A stretch of 10,203 bases of DNA from Planctomycetaceae bacterium (lineage in GTDB: Bacteria > Planctomycetota > Planctomycetia > Pirellulales > PALSA-1355), in NCBI GenBank assembly GCA_005773095.1, contig SXHT01000111.1, positions 1 to 10,203 on the forward strand. The letters are read 5' to 3'. Shown here in pieces: positions 1 to 5,024 of this stretch. A model generated the notes under the pieces. The model was not told the origin of the DNA. It worked only from the letters and a program-made list of their open reading frames with translations, and searched no databases. The position numbers and the translations under genes were made by a program. Position 1 is the stretch's first letter. Every line of letters begins with the position of its first letter.

Positions 1-28
1 GGCGAATTCGCGCAAGGTGCATCGTGCG

Positions 29-48
29 GTTGGGTGGTTGTCCAACGC
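29..48 (+). repeat. Two-part short repeat, copy 1 (partner at 275-299)
   Basis: GTTGGGT is followed directly by GGTTGTCCAACGC. The partner at 275-299 reads GTTAGGT, then five extra bases (cccgc), then GGTTGTCCATCGC. The two copies differ by one base in each block plus the 5-base gap. Both first blocks fit the degenerate GTTRRRY core-site pattern of integron cassettes, but that pattern is common by chance, so the family assignment is only a suggestion. Confidence 0.45.
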
Positions 49-187
49 GGTTCCCGGGAAAATGTGCCCGTCCCCCTCTCCTGGCCCGTGAACGGTTACG
101 TGAAAACGACAATGATCCGCACCATGGTTTGAACCGCCGCGTCCGCAGTCCAGCCGCCGTGCTGGCTCGCCGTCCCGAAGGGCGCTA

Positions 188-236
188 GGCAGAATAGTCC
201 TGTCGCGCCGAAAAACAGGCGACACCGCGGCAACCA
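188..236 (+). repeat. Flanking imperfect-palindromic repeat, copy 1
   Basis: This 49-nt sequence aligns with 996-1042 at 40 of 46 aligned positions, with one 1-nt and one 3-nt gap. The best conserved core is CGCCGAAAAAC, then A or T, then GGCGACAC, and after the 3-nt gap GGCAACCA. It can fold: TGTCGC at 201-206 is the exact reverse complement of GCGACA at 219-224, with the A-rich stretch in the loop. The copy lies upstream of the DUF4160/DUF2442 pair, in the same orientation as the copy downstream. Its role is unknown; a cassette boundary or a dispersed genomic repeat are both possible. Confidence 0.7.
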
Positions 237-274
237 ATGACTATGATGTGAATTAGGCGAATGCCAGTCGGCAG

Positions 275-299
275 GTTAGGTCCCGCGGTTGTCCATCGC
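275..299 (+). repeat. Two-part short repeat, copy 2 (partner at 29-48)
   Basis: GTTAGGT, five bases, then GGTTGTCCATCGC, matching the copy at 29-48 apart from one substitution in each block and the inserted cccgc. It begins 38 nt after the end of the 188-236 repeat, so the two repeats may be parts of one longer boundary element. Confidence 0.45.
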
Positions 300-366
300 A
301 TCCAGGCTCCTTGCGTCGTAGAATTCTTGGGGTCGTCCGTTTACAAGACTGGCTGGGGCGAGATCG

Positions 367-606
367 ATGCCGACGATTCCCGGTATTGCTGGACCGTACC
401 GGTTCTTCTTTTACAGCTTCGACTGCAACGAACCGAAACATGTACACGTGCGGCGTGAACGCAAGGTCTGCAAATTTTGGCTCAAACCAATCGCGCTAGG
501 CAGAAACAACGGGTTTGCAGCGAAGGAGCTCAATCGAATCAGGACCGTCATCAGAGATACCTTGGAGCACATTCTGGAGACATGGGATGAGCACTGCGGC
601 GAGTAA
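367..606 (+). CDS. DUF4160 family protein
   Basis: The 79-residue product matches the DUF4160 family in length and in its hallmark blocks: an N-terminal GPYRFFFYS segment, an EPKHVHV segment carrying two histidines, a KFWLKPIAL segment, and an acidic C-terminal helix ending in ETWDEHCGE. The family has no established biochemical function. It is a small single domain with no signal peptide or membrane segment, so it is probably cytoplasmic. The ATG at 367 is preceded by a G-rich stretch that could be a weak ribosome-binding site. The last 20 bases overlap the start of the DUF2442 gene, so the two are almost certainly translated together. Such pairs occur widely as small accessory modules and have the layout of toxin-antitoxin operons, but that role is inference. 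The family call is firm; the role is not. Confidence 0.85.
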   Translation: MPTIPGIAGPYRFFFYSFDCNEPKHVHVRRERKVCKFWLKPIALGRNNGFAAKELNRIRTVIRDTLEHILETWDEHCGE

Positions 607-871
607 CGACCCACGCATCACGGCAATCGAAGTGACAGACGATACCATCGCGGCGCAGCTAGCCGATGGGCGCACGGTGAGCGTTCCTCTGGCCTGGTCG
701 TGGCGCCTTGCTGACGCTACGCCAGAGCAGCGGAACAACTTCGAGATCATCGCAAGCGGTGAAGGTGTGCATTGGCCAGACGTTGACGAAGATATCAGTG
801 CAAGAGGCATGCTTCAGGGCGTGCCTGCGCCGCCACCGAAACAGACTCTCGCAGATCATGGCCGGGCCTGA
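587..871 (+). CDS. DUF2442 family protein
   Basis: The 94-residue product carries the DUF2442 pattern: ITAIEVTDDTIAAQLADGR, SVPLAWSWRL, then ATPEQRNNFEII, and the GEGVHWPDVDEDIS block near the C-terminus. The ATG at 587 is chosen over the upstream in-frame start at 515 because the family similarity begins just after it and because GGAG at 576-579 is a well-spaced ribosome-binding site. Residues 76-94 form a Pro-rich tail past the domain. It overlaps DUF4160 by 20 bases and is the second gene of the pair. DUF2442 proteins are small and of unknown function; a DNA-binding or antitoxin-like role beside DUF4160 is a guess from layout. After the stop there is no gene for 350 bases. Confidence 0.85.
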   Translation: MSTAASNDPRITAIEVTDDTIAAQLADGRTVSVPLAWSWRLADATPEQRNNFEIIASGEGVHWPDVDEDISARGMLQGVPAPPPKQTLADHGRA

Positions 872-995
872 CGAACGCAGGCAGCGGATTTCGTGCTCGC
901 CGTTTGGTCGGCTGGGGTCAGTCGCTCCGTTCGAGGTTGTTGGTCGGTCATAGTTCTCCGGCCTCTGCCGCACGAAACCGGTGATGCGTAACGTT

Positions 996-1042
996 GGCCA
1001 GAAGCGGCCTGCCACGCCGAAAAACTGGCGACACGGCAACCA
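996..1042 (+). repeat. Flanking imperfect-palindromic repeat, copy 2
   Basis: The second copy of the element at 188-236, in the same orientation and about 810 nt downstream, just past the DUF2442 gene. It can fold with TGCC (1010-1013) against GGCA (1035-1038) and GCC against GGC closer to the A-rich loop. Copy 1 forms its stem with different bases around the same loop, so folding appears to be kept while sequence drifts. Unlike copy 1, it is not followed by the GTTRGGT/GGTTGTCC block. Confidence 0.7.
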
Positions 1043-1061
1043 TCAACATCGATGATGTTGA
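1043..1061. repeat. Perfect 8-bp inverted repeat with 3-nt loop
   Basis: TCAACATC (1043-1050), GAT loop, GATGTTGA (1054-1061). It directly abuts the 996-1042 repeat and lies about 40 nt upstream of the ferredoxin -35 box. There is no T-run, so it is a poor rho-independent terminator. It could be an operator or part of the repeat element; copy 1 lacks this stem. Confidence 0.6.
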
Positions 1062-1100
1062 CTCAAGATGGGGGGGGCTAAACCTGAAAATCAAGCTAAC

Positions 1101-1129
1101 TTGGCGAAAGACCGATCTGATCTTATAAT
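1101..1129 (+). promoter_or_regulatory. Sigma70-type promoter for the 4Fe-4S ferredoxin gene
   Basis: TTGGCG (1101-1106) is followed after exactly 17 nt by a perfect TATAAT (1124-1129). It points toward the ferredoxin gene and predicts a transcript starting near 1136 with a leader of about 90 nt. It is the best promoter match seen in the window. Confidence 0.6.
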
Positions 1130-1224
1130 CGTGATGGATTTCACGAAGTGCCGTGGGTCGGGCTTTCCAGCTTGATCGACCATCGGAATACAACATGACA
1201 GGCTGAAAATCCTGAACCACCATC

Positions 1225-1620
1225 ATGGCCAAACAAGGTCCCCGCAAGAAGCTCCCCAAGGAACTGGCCGTCATCAATGCTGACAACTGCACCGGCTGCG
1301 AGGCGTGTCTTGAGGTCTGCCCGGTCGACTGCATCGTCAAGCTGCAGCAATACGACCAGTTTCATAATTTGCAAAGCTGGTGTGAGATCGACTTGGAGCG
1401 CTGCGTAGGCTGCGAGGTCTGCGTGCATATTCCCGGCAAGAAGTCGAACCCCTACGAGTTGACCGTCTGCCCTTGGGATGCGATCGAAATGGTGCCGACC
1501 GAAGAGGTGGCACTCGTGGTAGCCCAGATTGGCGGCCCGCCCGAGTACATCCACGAGCACTGGGACCGGCTTGTCGGTACGGCGCAGCATTTGGCGGAGT
1601 TGAAGGCGGCGAACGGCTGA
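1225..1620 (+). CDS. Two-cluster 4Fe-4S ferredoxin
   Basis: This 131-residue soluble ferredoxin probably carries two [4Fe-4S] clusters and transfers electrons in the cytoplasm. The first cysteine motif is classical (C22, C25, C28, C32-Pro). The second is expanded: C60, C63 and C66 are followed only after 15 residues by C82-Pro, with the loop containing a Lys-Lys-Ser-Asn segment. Each motif's fourth cysteine usually ligates the other cluster. C36 and C53 are additional cysteines. The N-terminus is basic (KQGPRKK) and residues 90-131 form a non-cluster helical tail. The gene has its own promoter at 1101-1129 and no Shine-Dalgarno site at the ATG. It is convergent with the epimerase gene, so no partner enzyme is revealed by context. 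The family is firm, the redox partner unknown. Confidence 0.9.
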   Translation: MAKQGPRKKLPKELAVINADNCTGCEACLEVCPVDCIVKLQQYDQFHNLQSWCEIDLERCVGCEVCVHIPGKKSNPYELTVCPWDAIEMVPTEEVALVVAQIGGPPEYIHEHWDRLVGTAQHLAELKAANG

Positions 1621-1643
1621 CGACGATGGGGTGGCGGGAAGCG

Positions 1644-1685
1644 ACGCTGGCATCAGGGCGTTAGACCGTTGGATCATTCCAGCGT
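1644..1685. repeat. 7-bp inverted repeat between convergent genes
   Basis: ACGCTGG (1644-1650) and its exact reverse complement CCAGCGT (1679-1685) enclose 28 nt and span the 3' ends of the convergent ferredoxin and epimerase genes; the right arm lies inside the epimerase coding end. A shared bidirectional terminator is possible, but the loop is long and no T-run follows. Confidence 0.3.
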
Positions 1686-2510
1686 GCGATCGACCATGTC
1701 TTCGAGCACGCGCCGCATGTAGGCAATACTCTCCCGCGTCAGTCGCTCCACACCCGGCGAGTAGTCGAAGACTTCCACCGAGACCCAGCCGCGATAGTCG
1801 ATCTCGCCGAGCGCCGCGAAGATCGGATGAAAATCAAGCGAACCCATTCCCGGGCCCTGCTTGTTCGGATCATTCGCATGAAAGTGCGCCAGCAGCTGAC
1901 GGTGTTGCTTGAGCAGCGTTGGAATCGGAATTGATTCAGTTGACATGGCGATGCAATCCAGGTGCAGCCGCACGTTGGGCGAGCCAATCTTTTCGATAAG
2001 TTGCACGCCGTCGGCCGCGGTGTTGAGAAACGGTCCCCACTCGGGCGACAAGGGCTCGATGGCCAGCGTCACGCCGGCCGCTTCGAGCTCCGGCACAATC
2101 GCCGTGAAGATTTCGGTGGCGTAGCCCATCGCCTGATCGTTGGTCACGCCCGGCAGCAGCACGCGTTGCTGCGGCGATCCGAAGATCATCAGATGCCCGC
2201 CCAGATCGTGGCAAAGCGCCACCAGGGAACGTAGATAATCGGTCGTGCGTTGGCGCGTGGCGGTTTCGGGACTGGTGAGATAGAGTCCCTCGGTTTTCGC
2301 CAGCAGCCAGTGCAAGCCAAGGATCTCCAGTCCCGCGGCGTCCGCGGCGTGGCGAACTTCGTGGCGAGTGGCTGTGGTAATACGGCGGGCATCGGTATCG
2401 ATGGTAAAGGGCGCGATCTCGACTCCCGCATAGCCGCACTTCGCGGCGAAATCGAAGCCGCGCGCAATCGGCCAGTCCAGGAACGTCTCGTTGCAGATCG
2501 CGAATTTCAT
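1674..2510 (-). CDS. Sugar phosphate isomerase/epimerase (xylose isomerase-like TIM barrel)
   Basis: The 278-residue product is a full-length member of the AP-endonuclease-2/xylose isomerase-like TIM-barrel family, similar in layout to ketose 3-epimerases. A metal site is visible as E152 (in LAIEPL), D185 (in LHLDCI), H211 (in HFHAND) and E246 (in VSVEVF), matching the Glu/Asp/His/Glu set known for D-psicose/tagatose 3-epimerases. The substrate histidine that normally follows the aspartate by three residues is A188 here, so a ketose 3-epimerase activity should not be assumed. There is no signal peptide, so it is cytoplasmic. Planctomycetes carry many such paralogues, probably for unusual sugars. 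The ATG at 2510 lacks a Shine-Dalgarno site. It is divergent from the methyltransferase gene and convergent with the ferredoxin gene. Family firm, substrate unknown. Confidence 0.88.
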   Translation of the reverse strand: MKFAICNETFLDWPIARGFDFAAKCGYAGVEIAPFTIDTDARRITTATRHEVRHAADAAGLEILGLHWLLAKTEGLYLTSPETATRQRTTDYLRSLVALCHDLGGHLMIFGSPQQRVLLPGVTNDQAMGYATEIFTAIVPELEAAGVTLAIEPLSPEWGPFLNTAADGVQLIEKIGSPNVRLHLDCIAMSTESIPIPTLLKQHRQLLAHFHANDPNKQGPGMGSLDFHPIFAALGEIDYRGWVSVEVFDYSPGVERLTRESIAYMRRVLEDMVDRTLE

Positions 2511-2563
2511 GAGGGATTGAAAGCGAGGGGGGAGGTGGTATTATGAAGCGAAAATGCAATCAA

Positions 2564-2603
2564 ACGTGAACATTTAATCGTGAACATTTGACGTGCACAT
2601 GTG
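2564..2603 (+). repeat. Three near-copies of an 11-nt motif upstream of the methyltransferase
   Basis: CGTGAACATTT occurs at 2565-2575 and again at 2579-2589, and a diverged third copy, CGTGCACATGT, lies at 2592-2602. The start-to-start spacings are 14 and 13 nt. The array lies in the divergent space between the epimerase gene (starting at 2510 on the minus strand) and the methyltransferase gene (starting at 2659). Helically spaced iterons like these are typical of regulator binding sites. GAACA at 2582-2586 is also inverted as TGTTC at 2602-2606. No binding protein can be named. Confidence 0.5.
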
Positions 2604-2644
2604 TTCTTGAATGTCCGCCGCATCTCGGCCGACAGCCAGTTTGC

Positions 2645-2651
2645 AAGGAGG
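2645..2651 (+). promoter_or_regulatory. Ribosome-binding site deciding the methyltransferase start
   Basis: AAGGAGG, ending 7 nt before the ATG at 2659. It is a near-perfect Shine-Dalgarno sequence in a window where most starts lack one. It argues for initiation at 2659 rather than at the in-frame ATG at 2611. Confidence 0.75.
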
Positions 2652-2658
2652 CGATTTC

Positions 2659-3546
2659 ATGGAAGTTGCTGTAAACGCCATTCATCAAGGGGATTGTATT
2701 GAGTTGCTGGCGAAACTCCAGCCCGCTACCGTTGATTTAGCGTTTGCCGATCCCCCCTTCAACATCGGCTATGAATACGACGTCTACGATGATCGCAGGG
2801 CCGCGGAAGACTATCTTGCATGGAGCAAGAAGTGGCTTGCGGGGGTGCATCGTGCCCTCAAGCCAGACGGCGCGTTCTGGCTGGCAATCGGTGACGAGTT
2901 TGCTGCTGAATTAAAGCTGATTGCTCAGAAAGACGTTGGTTTCCACTGCCGCAGCTGGGTGATCTGGTACTACACCTTTGGTGTGAATTGCAAGAACAAG
3001 TTCACTCGCTCGCATGCGCATCTTTTCCATTTCGTCAAGGATCCTGAAAAGTTCACTTTCAATGCCGACGACCCGGCGATTCGCGTCCCCTCGGCACGGC
3101 AGCTGGTGTATGCCGATTCGCGGGCGAATCCCAAGGGTCGCTTGCCTGACGACACTTGGATACTGAGGCCGCAAGATCTTCCCGATGGATTCCGAGCCGA
3201 CGGTGATGTGTGGTTTTTCTCGCGAGTCGCCGGCACATTCAAGGAGCGAGCGGGCTTTCATGGTTGCCAAATGCCGGAACGGTTGTTGGCCCGTATTGTC
3301 TGCGCCTGTTCGAATCCCGATGAGGTTGTACTCGATCCGTTTGCAGGCAGTGGTTCGACGCTGCTCGTCGCCAAGAAGCTGAATCGAAATTATTTGGGCT
3401 TCGAACTGTCCAAAGAGTACGCCGAAAAAATCGCTCAGCGGCTTGCAGCCGTTGCAGTTGGTCAGGAACTTGACGGCGTGGGGGACCCGCTGAAAAGCGC
3501 CCCGGCCACAGCCAAAGGCAGACGGTTGAAGTCCGTGCTGGGATAG
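2659..3546 (+). CDS. Solitary beta-class DNA methyltransferase (probably adenine N6)
   Basis: The 295-residue protein is an S-adenosylmethionine-dependent DNA methyltransferase of the N6/N4 type. Catalytic motif IV, DPPF, is at residues 31-34 (in ADPPFNIGY). The AdoMet-binding motif I, DPFAGSGST, is near the C-terminus at about 226-234, followed by FELSKEY as motif II. The order IV before I defines the beta class, and DPPF rather than SPP favours adenine N6 methylation. The target-recognition region should lie between about 60 and 210. The start at 2659 is chosen for its strong Shine-Dalgarno site; the in-frame ATG at 2611 would add 16 residues without family character. No restriction endonuclease lies next to it in the window, so it appears to be an orphan with a possible epigenetic or protective role. 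The target sequence cannot be read from this. Confidence 0.92.
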   Translation: MEVAVNAIHQGDCIELLAKLQPATVDLAFADPPFNIGYEYDVYDDRRAAEDYLAWSKKWLAGVHRALKPDGAFWLAIGDEFAAELKLIAQKDVGFHCRSWVIWYYTFGVNCKNKFTRSHAHLFHFVKDPEKFTFNADDPAIRVPSARQLVYADSRANPKGRLPDDTWILRPQDLPDGFRADGDVWFFSRVAGTFKERAGFHGCQMPERLLARIVCACSNPDEVVLDPFAGSGSTLLVAKKLNRNYLGFELSKEYAEKIAQRLAAVAVGQELDGVGDPLKSAPATAKGRRLKSVLG

Positions 3547-3587
3547 TTTCTTGTTTTTTCCGAAAGTGCAGTGCGGGATCTCCTCCG

Positions 3588-3617
3588 TTGACCGTTTTCG
3601 GGCAGAACCTGTGTGAT
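3588..3617 (+). promoter_or_regulatory. Possible promoter for the kelch protein gene
   Basis: TTGACC (3588-3593) and TGTGAT (3612-3617) are separated by 18 nt, matching the sigma70 boxes at 5 of 6 and 4 of 6 bases. It lies in the 180-nt gap between the methyltransferase and kelch genes, about 110 nt before the kelch start. The -10 box is weak. Confidence 0.25.
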
Positions 3618-3726
3618 CGGTACTTGCATGCGGCGGCGCGGCTCATGACAATGCCCATGGCCTGAGCTGGGGTGTTGGGGTCGTTCTCTCGGTTTTTTGC
3701 GTTCTCTGTTGGGGGAGTTAACATCC

Positions 3727-4791
3727 ATGACCCGCGCGGTGCATTTTTCGATCCTGTCAGGTATGTTGGGTTTGCTGGTTTGCGGATGGACGGCGGCATG
3801 GCCGCATGCATCCCTGGCCGAATCCGGCACGTTGCAATGGAGCAAATCAACCGCGATGCCCGAACCACGCGCCGGCTACGCCAGCGGTGTGCTCGACGGC
3901 AAGCTCGTCATCGCCGGAGGAAGCTATTGGGAAGGAACGAAAGGGAACTGGATCAAGAAGCATTTTTCCTCCAGTGTTCACGCCTTCGACCCGATAACCG
4001 AGCGTTGGGAACGCCTACCCGATTCGCCGATCCCCTTTAGCTACGCTTCCTCAACTGTTGTGAATCAGCGACTTTATGTTCTGGGCGGTTACACGGGCCA
4101 GAAGGAGAATCGCCAGATCCTGACCTTGGAGAAGAAAGGAGATCGGTATATCTGGGAGACCGCGGGCGAACTTCCCGACACGCGACTTTTTGCCTGGGCC
4201 GGCAGCATCGGTGGTTCGATTTACCTGTTAGGGGGCGTCCAGCGTTTCGAACCGCTGGACGCGACGGGGACCTGTTGCACTTCCGTATCGGCGACCAATC
4301 GCCTGTCGGTATGGGATCCTGCGGCGCCCCATCCCCAGTGGAAAGATCGTGCCCCATTCCCGGGTGCAAAACGTTGGTCGTTTGCAGCAGCGACGGACGA
4401 ATCGCACATCTGGTTGATCGGTGGCCAGGATAGCGACGCGCCGAAACAAAAAGCGATCCAGTTTGACGAGGTCTTGGAGTACTCGGTCGCCGATGACCGC
4501 TGGCGACAGCGGGATCCTCTGCCGCCTGAGGTTATCTCCACCATTCCGTTGACCCCTTTGTACCTGGACGACAAGTTGCTGCTGGTCAGTTTTTCCAAGA
4601 CCGTTTGGCAACTTGATCTGGCGAGCGGCCAAACCACGCGGCAGACCCCCTTGCTGGAAGATGCCATGGTCGATAGTTTTTTCTGGATCGACGGCCGCAT
4701 CGTGGGAGCGGGAGGCGAGAACAAGATCGAATCGCCGCGTCGGCGCTCGGAGTGGACCTTCATCGGCCGATTCGTCCCCGGCACGAAGTGA
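3727..4791 (+). CDS. Secreted kelch-repeat beta-propeller protein
   Basis: The 354-residue protein begins with a Sec signal peptide: a basic start, a hydrophobic core at about 8-24, and a likely cleavage after HASLA (residue 31). The mature part is built of kelch-type blades. Recurrent signatures are PEPRAGYASGVLDGKLVIAGG, then a W-containing blade end (ERWERLPDSP), RLYVLGGY, SIYLLGGV, HIWLIGGQ and RIVGAGGE. These suggest about six blades. It resembles NanM-like N-acetylneuraminate epimerases and other periplasmic kelch proteins, but catalytic identity cannot be read. Two adjacent cysteines (TCCTS) lie in a loop in the middle. The ATG at 3727 is chosen because GGGAG at 3713-3717 precedes it with good spacing and because the signal peptide starts there; a TTG at 3697 is less likely. 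There is no neighbour with an obvious link, so the ligand is unknown. Confidence 0.85.
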   Translation: MTRAVHFSILSGMLGLLVCGWTAAWPHASLAESGTLQWSKSTAMPEPRAGYASGVLDGKLVIAGGSYWEGTKGNWIKKHFSSSVHAFDPITERWERLPDSPIPFSYASSTVVNQRLYVLGGYTGQKENRQILTLEKKGDRYIWETAGELPDTRLFAWAGSIGGSIYLLGGVQRFEPLDATGTCCTSVSATNRLSVWDPAAPHPQWKDRAPFPGAKRWSFAAATDESHIWLIGGQDSDAPKQKAIQFDEVLEYSVADDRWRQRDPLPPEVISTIPLTPLYLDDKLLLVSFSKTVWQLDLASGQTTRQTPLLEDAMVDSFFWIDGRIVGAGGENKIESPRRRSEWTFIGRFVPGTK

Positions 4792-4960
4792 CACCATCGA
4801 TTGCTGGCTGGTTCGCGGTTGTCGCGGCGTCAGAAATTGCAGTCGCTGGCCACCGTTGCAATGGTCGCGGCCGCCGAGCTGCTCACGTCGTCGCGGCACA
4901 AGCCAGGCTGCCTTCCTTCCGCCATTGCGCTTTCGACCGGGACGTTAAACGGATCTAATT

Positions 4961-4976
4961 GTTCCGACCACGGAAC
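4961..4976. repeat. 6-bp inverted repeat upstream of glnE
   Basis: GTTCCG, ACCA loop, CGGAAC: a perfect 6-bp inverted repeat ending 48 nt before the glnE start, within the 233-nt gap after the kelch gene. A weak -10-like TCTAAT lies immediately before it at 4954-4959. It could be an operator over the start of transcription or a small leader hairpin. The rest of the gap (4792-4960) shows no gene. Confidence 0.4.
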
Positions 4977-5024
4977 CAAACGGACGCCTCCCACCCACCG
5001 TCAGAAATTCGACCGTCCCGTTGA

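Larger units (their letters stand above)
1..366. other. Left flank without a recognisable gene; contains short repeats
   Basis: No convincing gene is visible. On the plus strand, frame 3 is open from the window edge to a TAG at 186-188 (61 codons) and frame 1 to a TGA at 130-132 (43 codons). The frame 3 product is Arg/Pro-rich and has no family signature, so it is probably chance reading of GC-rich DNA, although the tail of an upstream gene cannot be excluded. The stretch does hold the repeat at 188-236 and the two-part repeat at 29-48 and 275-299, described separately. A TAGAAT at 319-324 could be a -10 box for the following gene, but no good -35 box is paired with it. Confidence 0.5.
872..1224. 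other. Intergenic stretch with repeat, hairpin, G-run and promoter
   Basis: No gene is supported here. A minus-strand open frame crosses the stretch, but it reads through the repeat and antisense to the ferredoxin. The region contains the second flanking repeat (996-1042), an inverted repeat directly behind it (1043-1061), a run of eight G at 1070-1077, and the ferredoxin promoter (1101-1129). Confidence 0.6.

Noticed and set aside
182..505. A 13-mer, GCGCTAGGCAGAA, at 182-194 and 493-505
   Set aside because: One exact 13-base repeat in a 10-kb window is about what chance gives; one copy is inside the DUF4160 coding sequence.
948..1340. A 130-codon minus-strand open frame
   Set aside because: It runs antisense to the start of the conserved ferredoxin and its final part is the translated R1 repeat, so it is not a gene on its own merits.
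1660..1666. GTTAGAC, an exact match to an integron core-site sequence
   Set aside because: The degenerate core pattern is expected several times per 10 kb, there is no matching partner box upstream, and it lies between ordinary convergent genes.
3547..3570. A T-rich stretch after the methyltransferase stop as a rho-independent terminator
   Set aside because: The only stem before it is ACGG/CCGT, four base pairs, which is too weak.
4828..5009. CGTCAGAAATT at 4828-4838 and 4999-5009, with a 10-base match at 8287-8296
   Set aside because: The third match falls over the PII stop codon, the pair shows no symmetry or useful spacing, and the sequence is too short to distinguish from chance.
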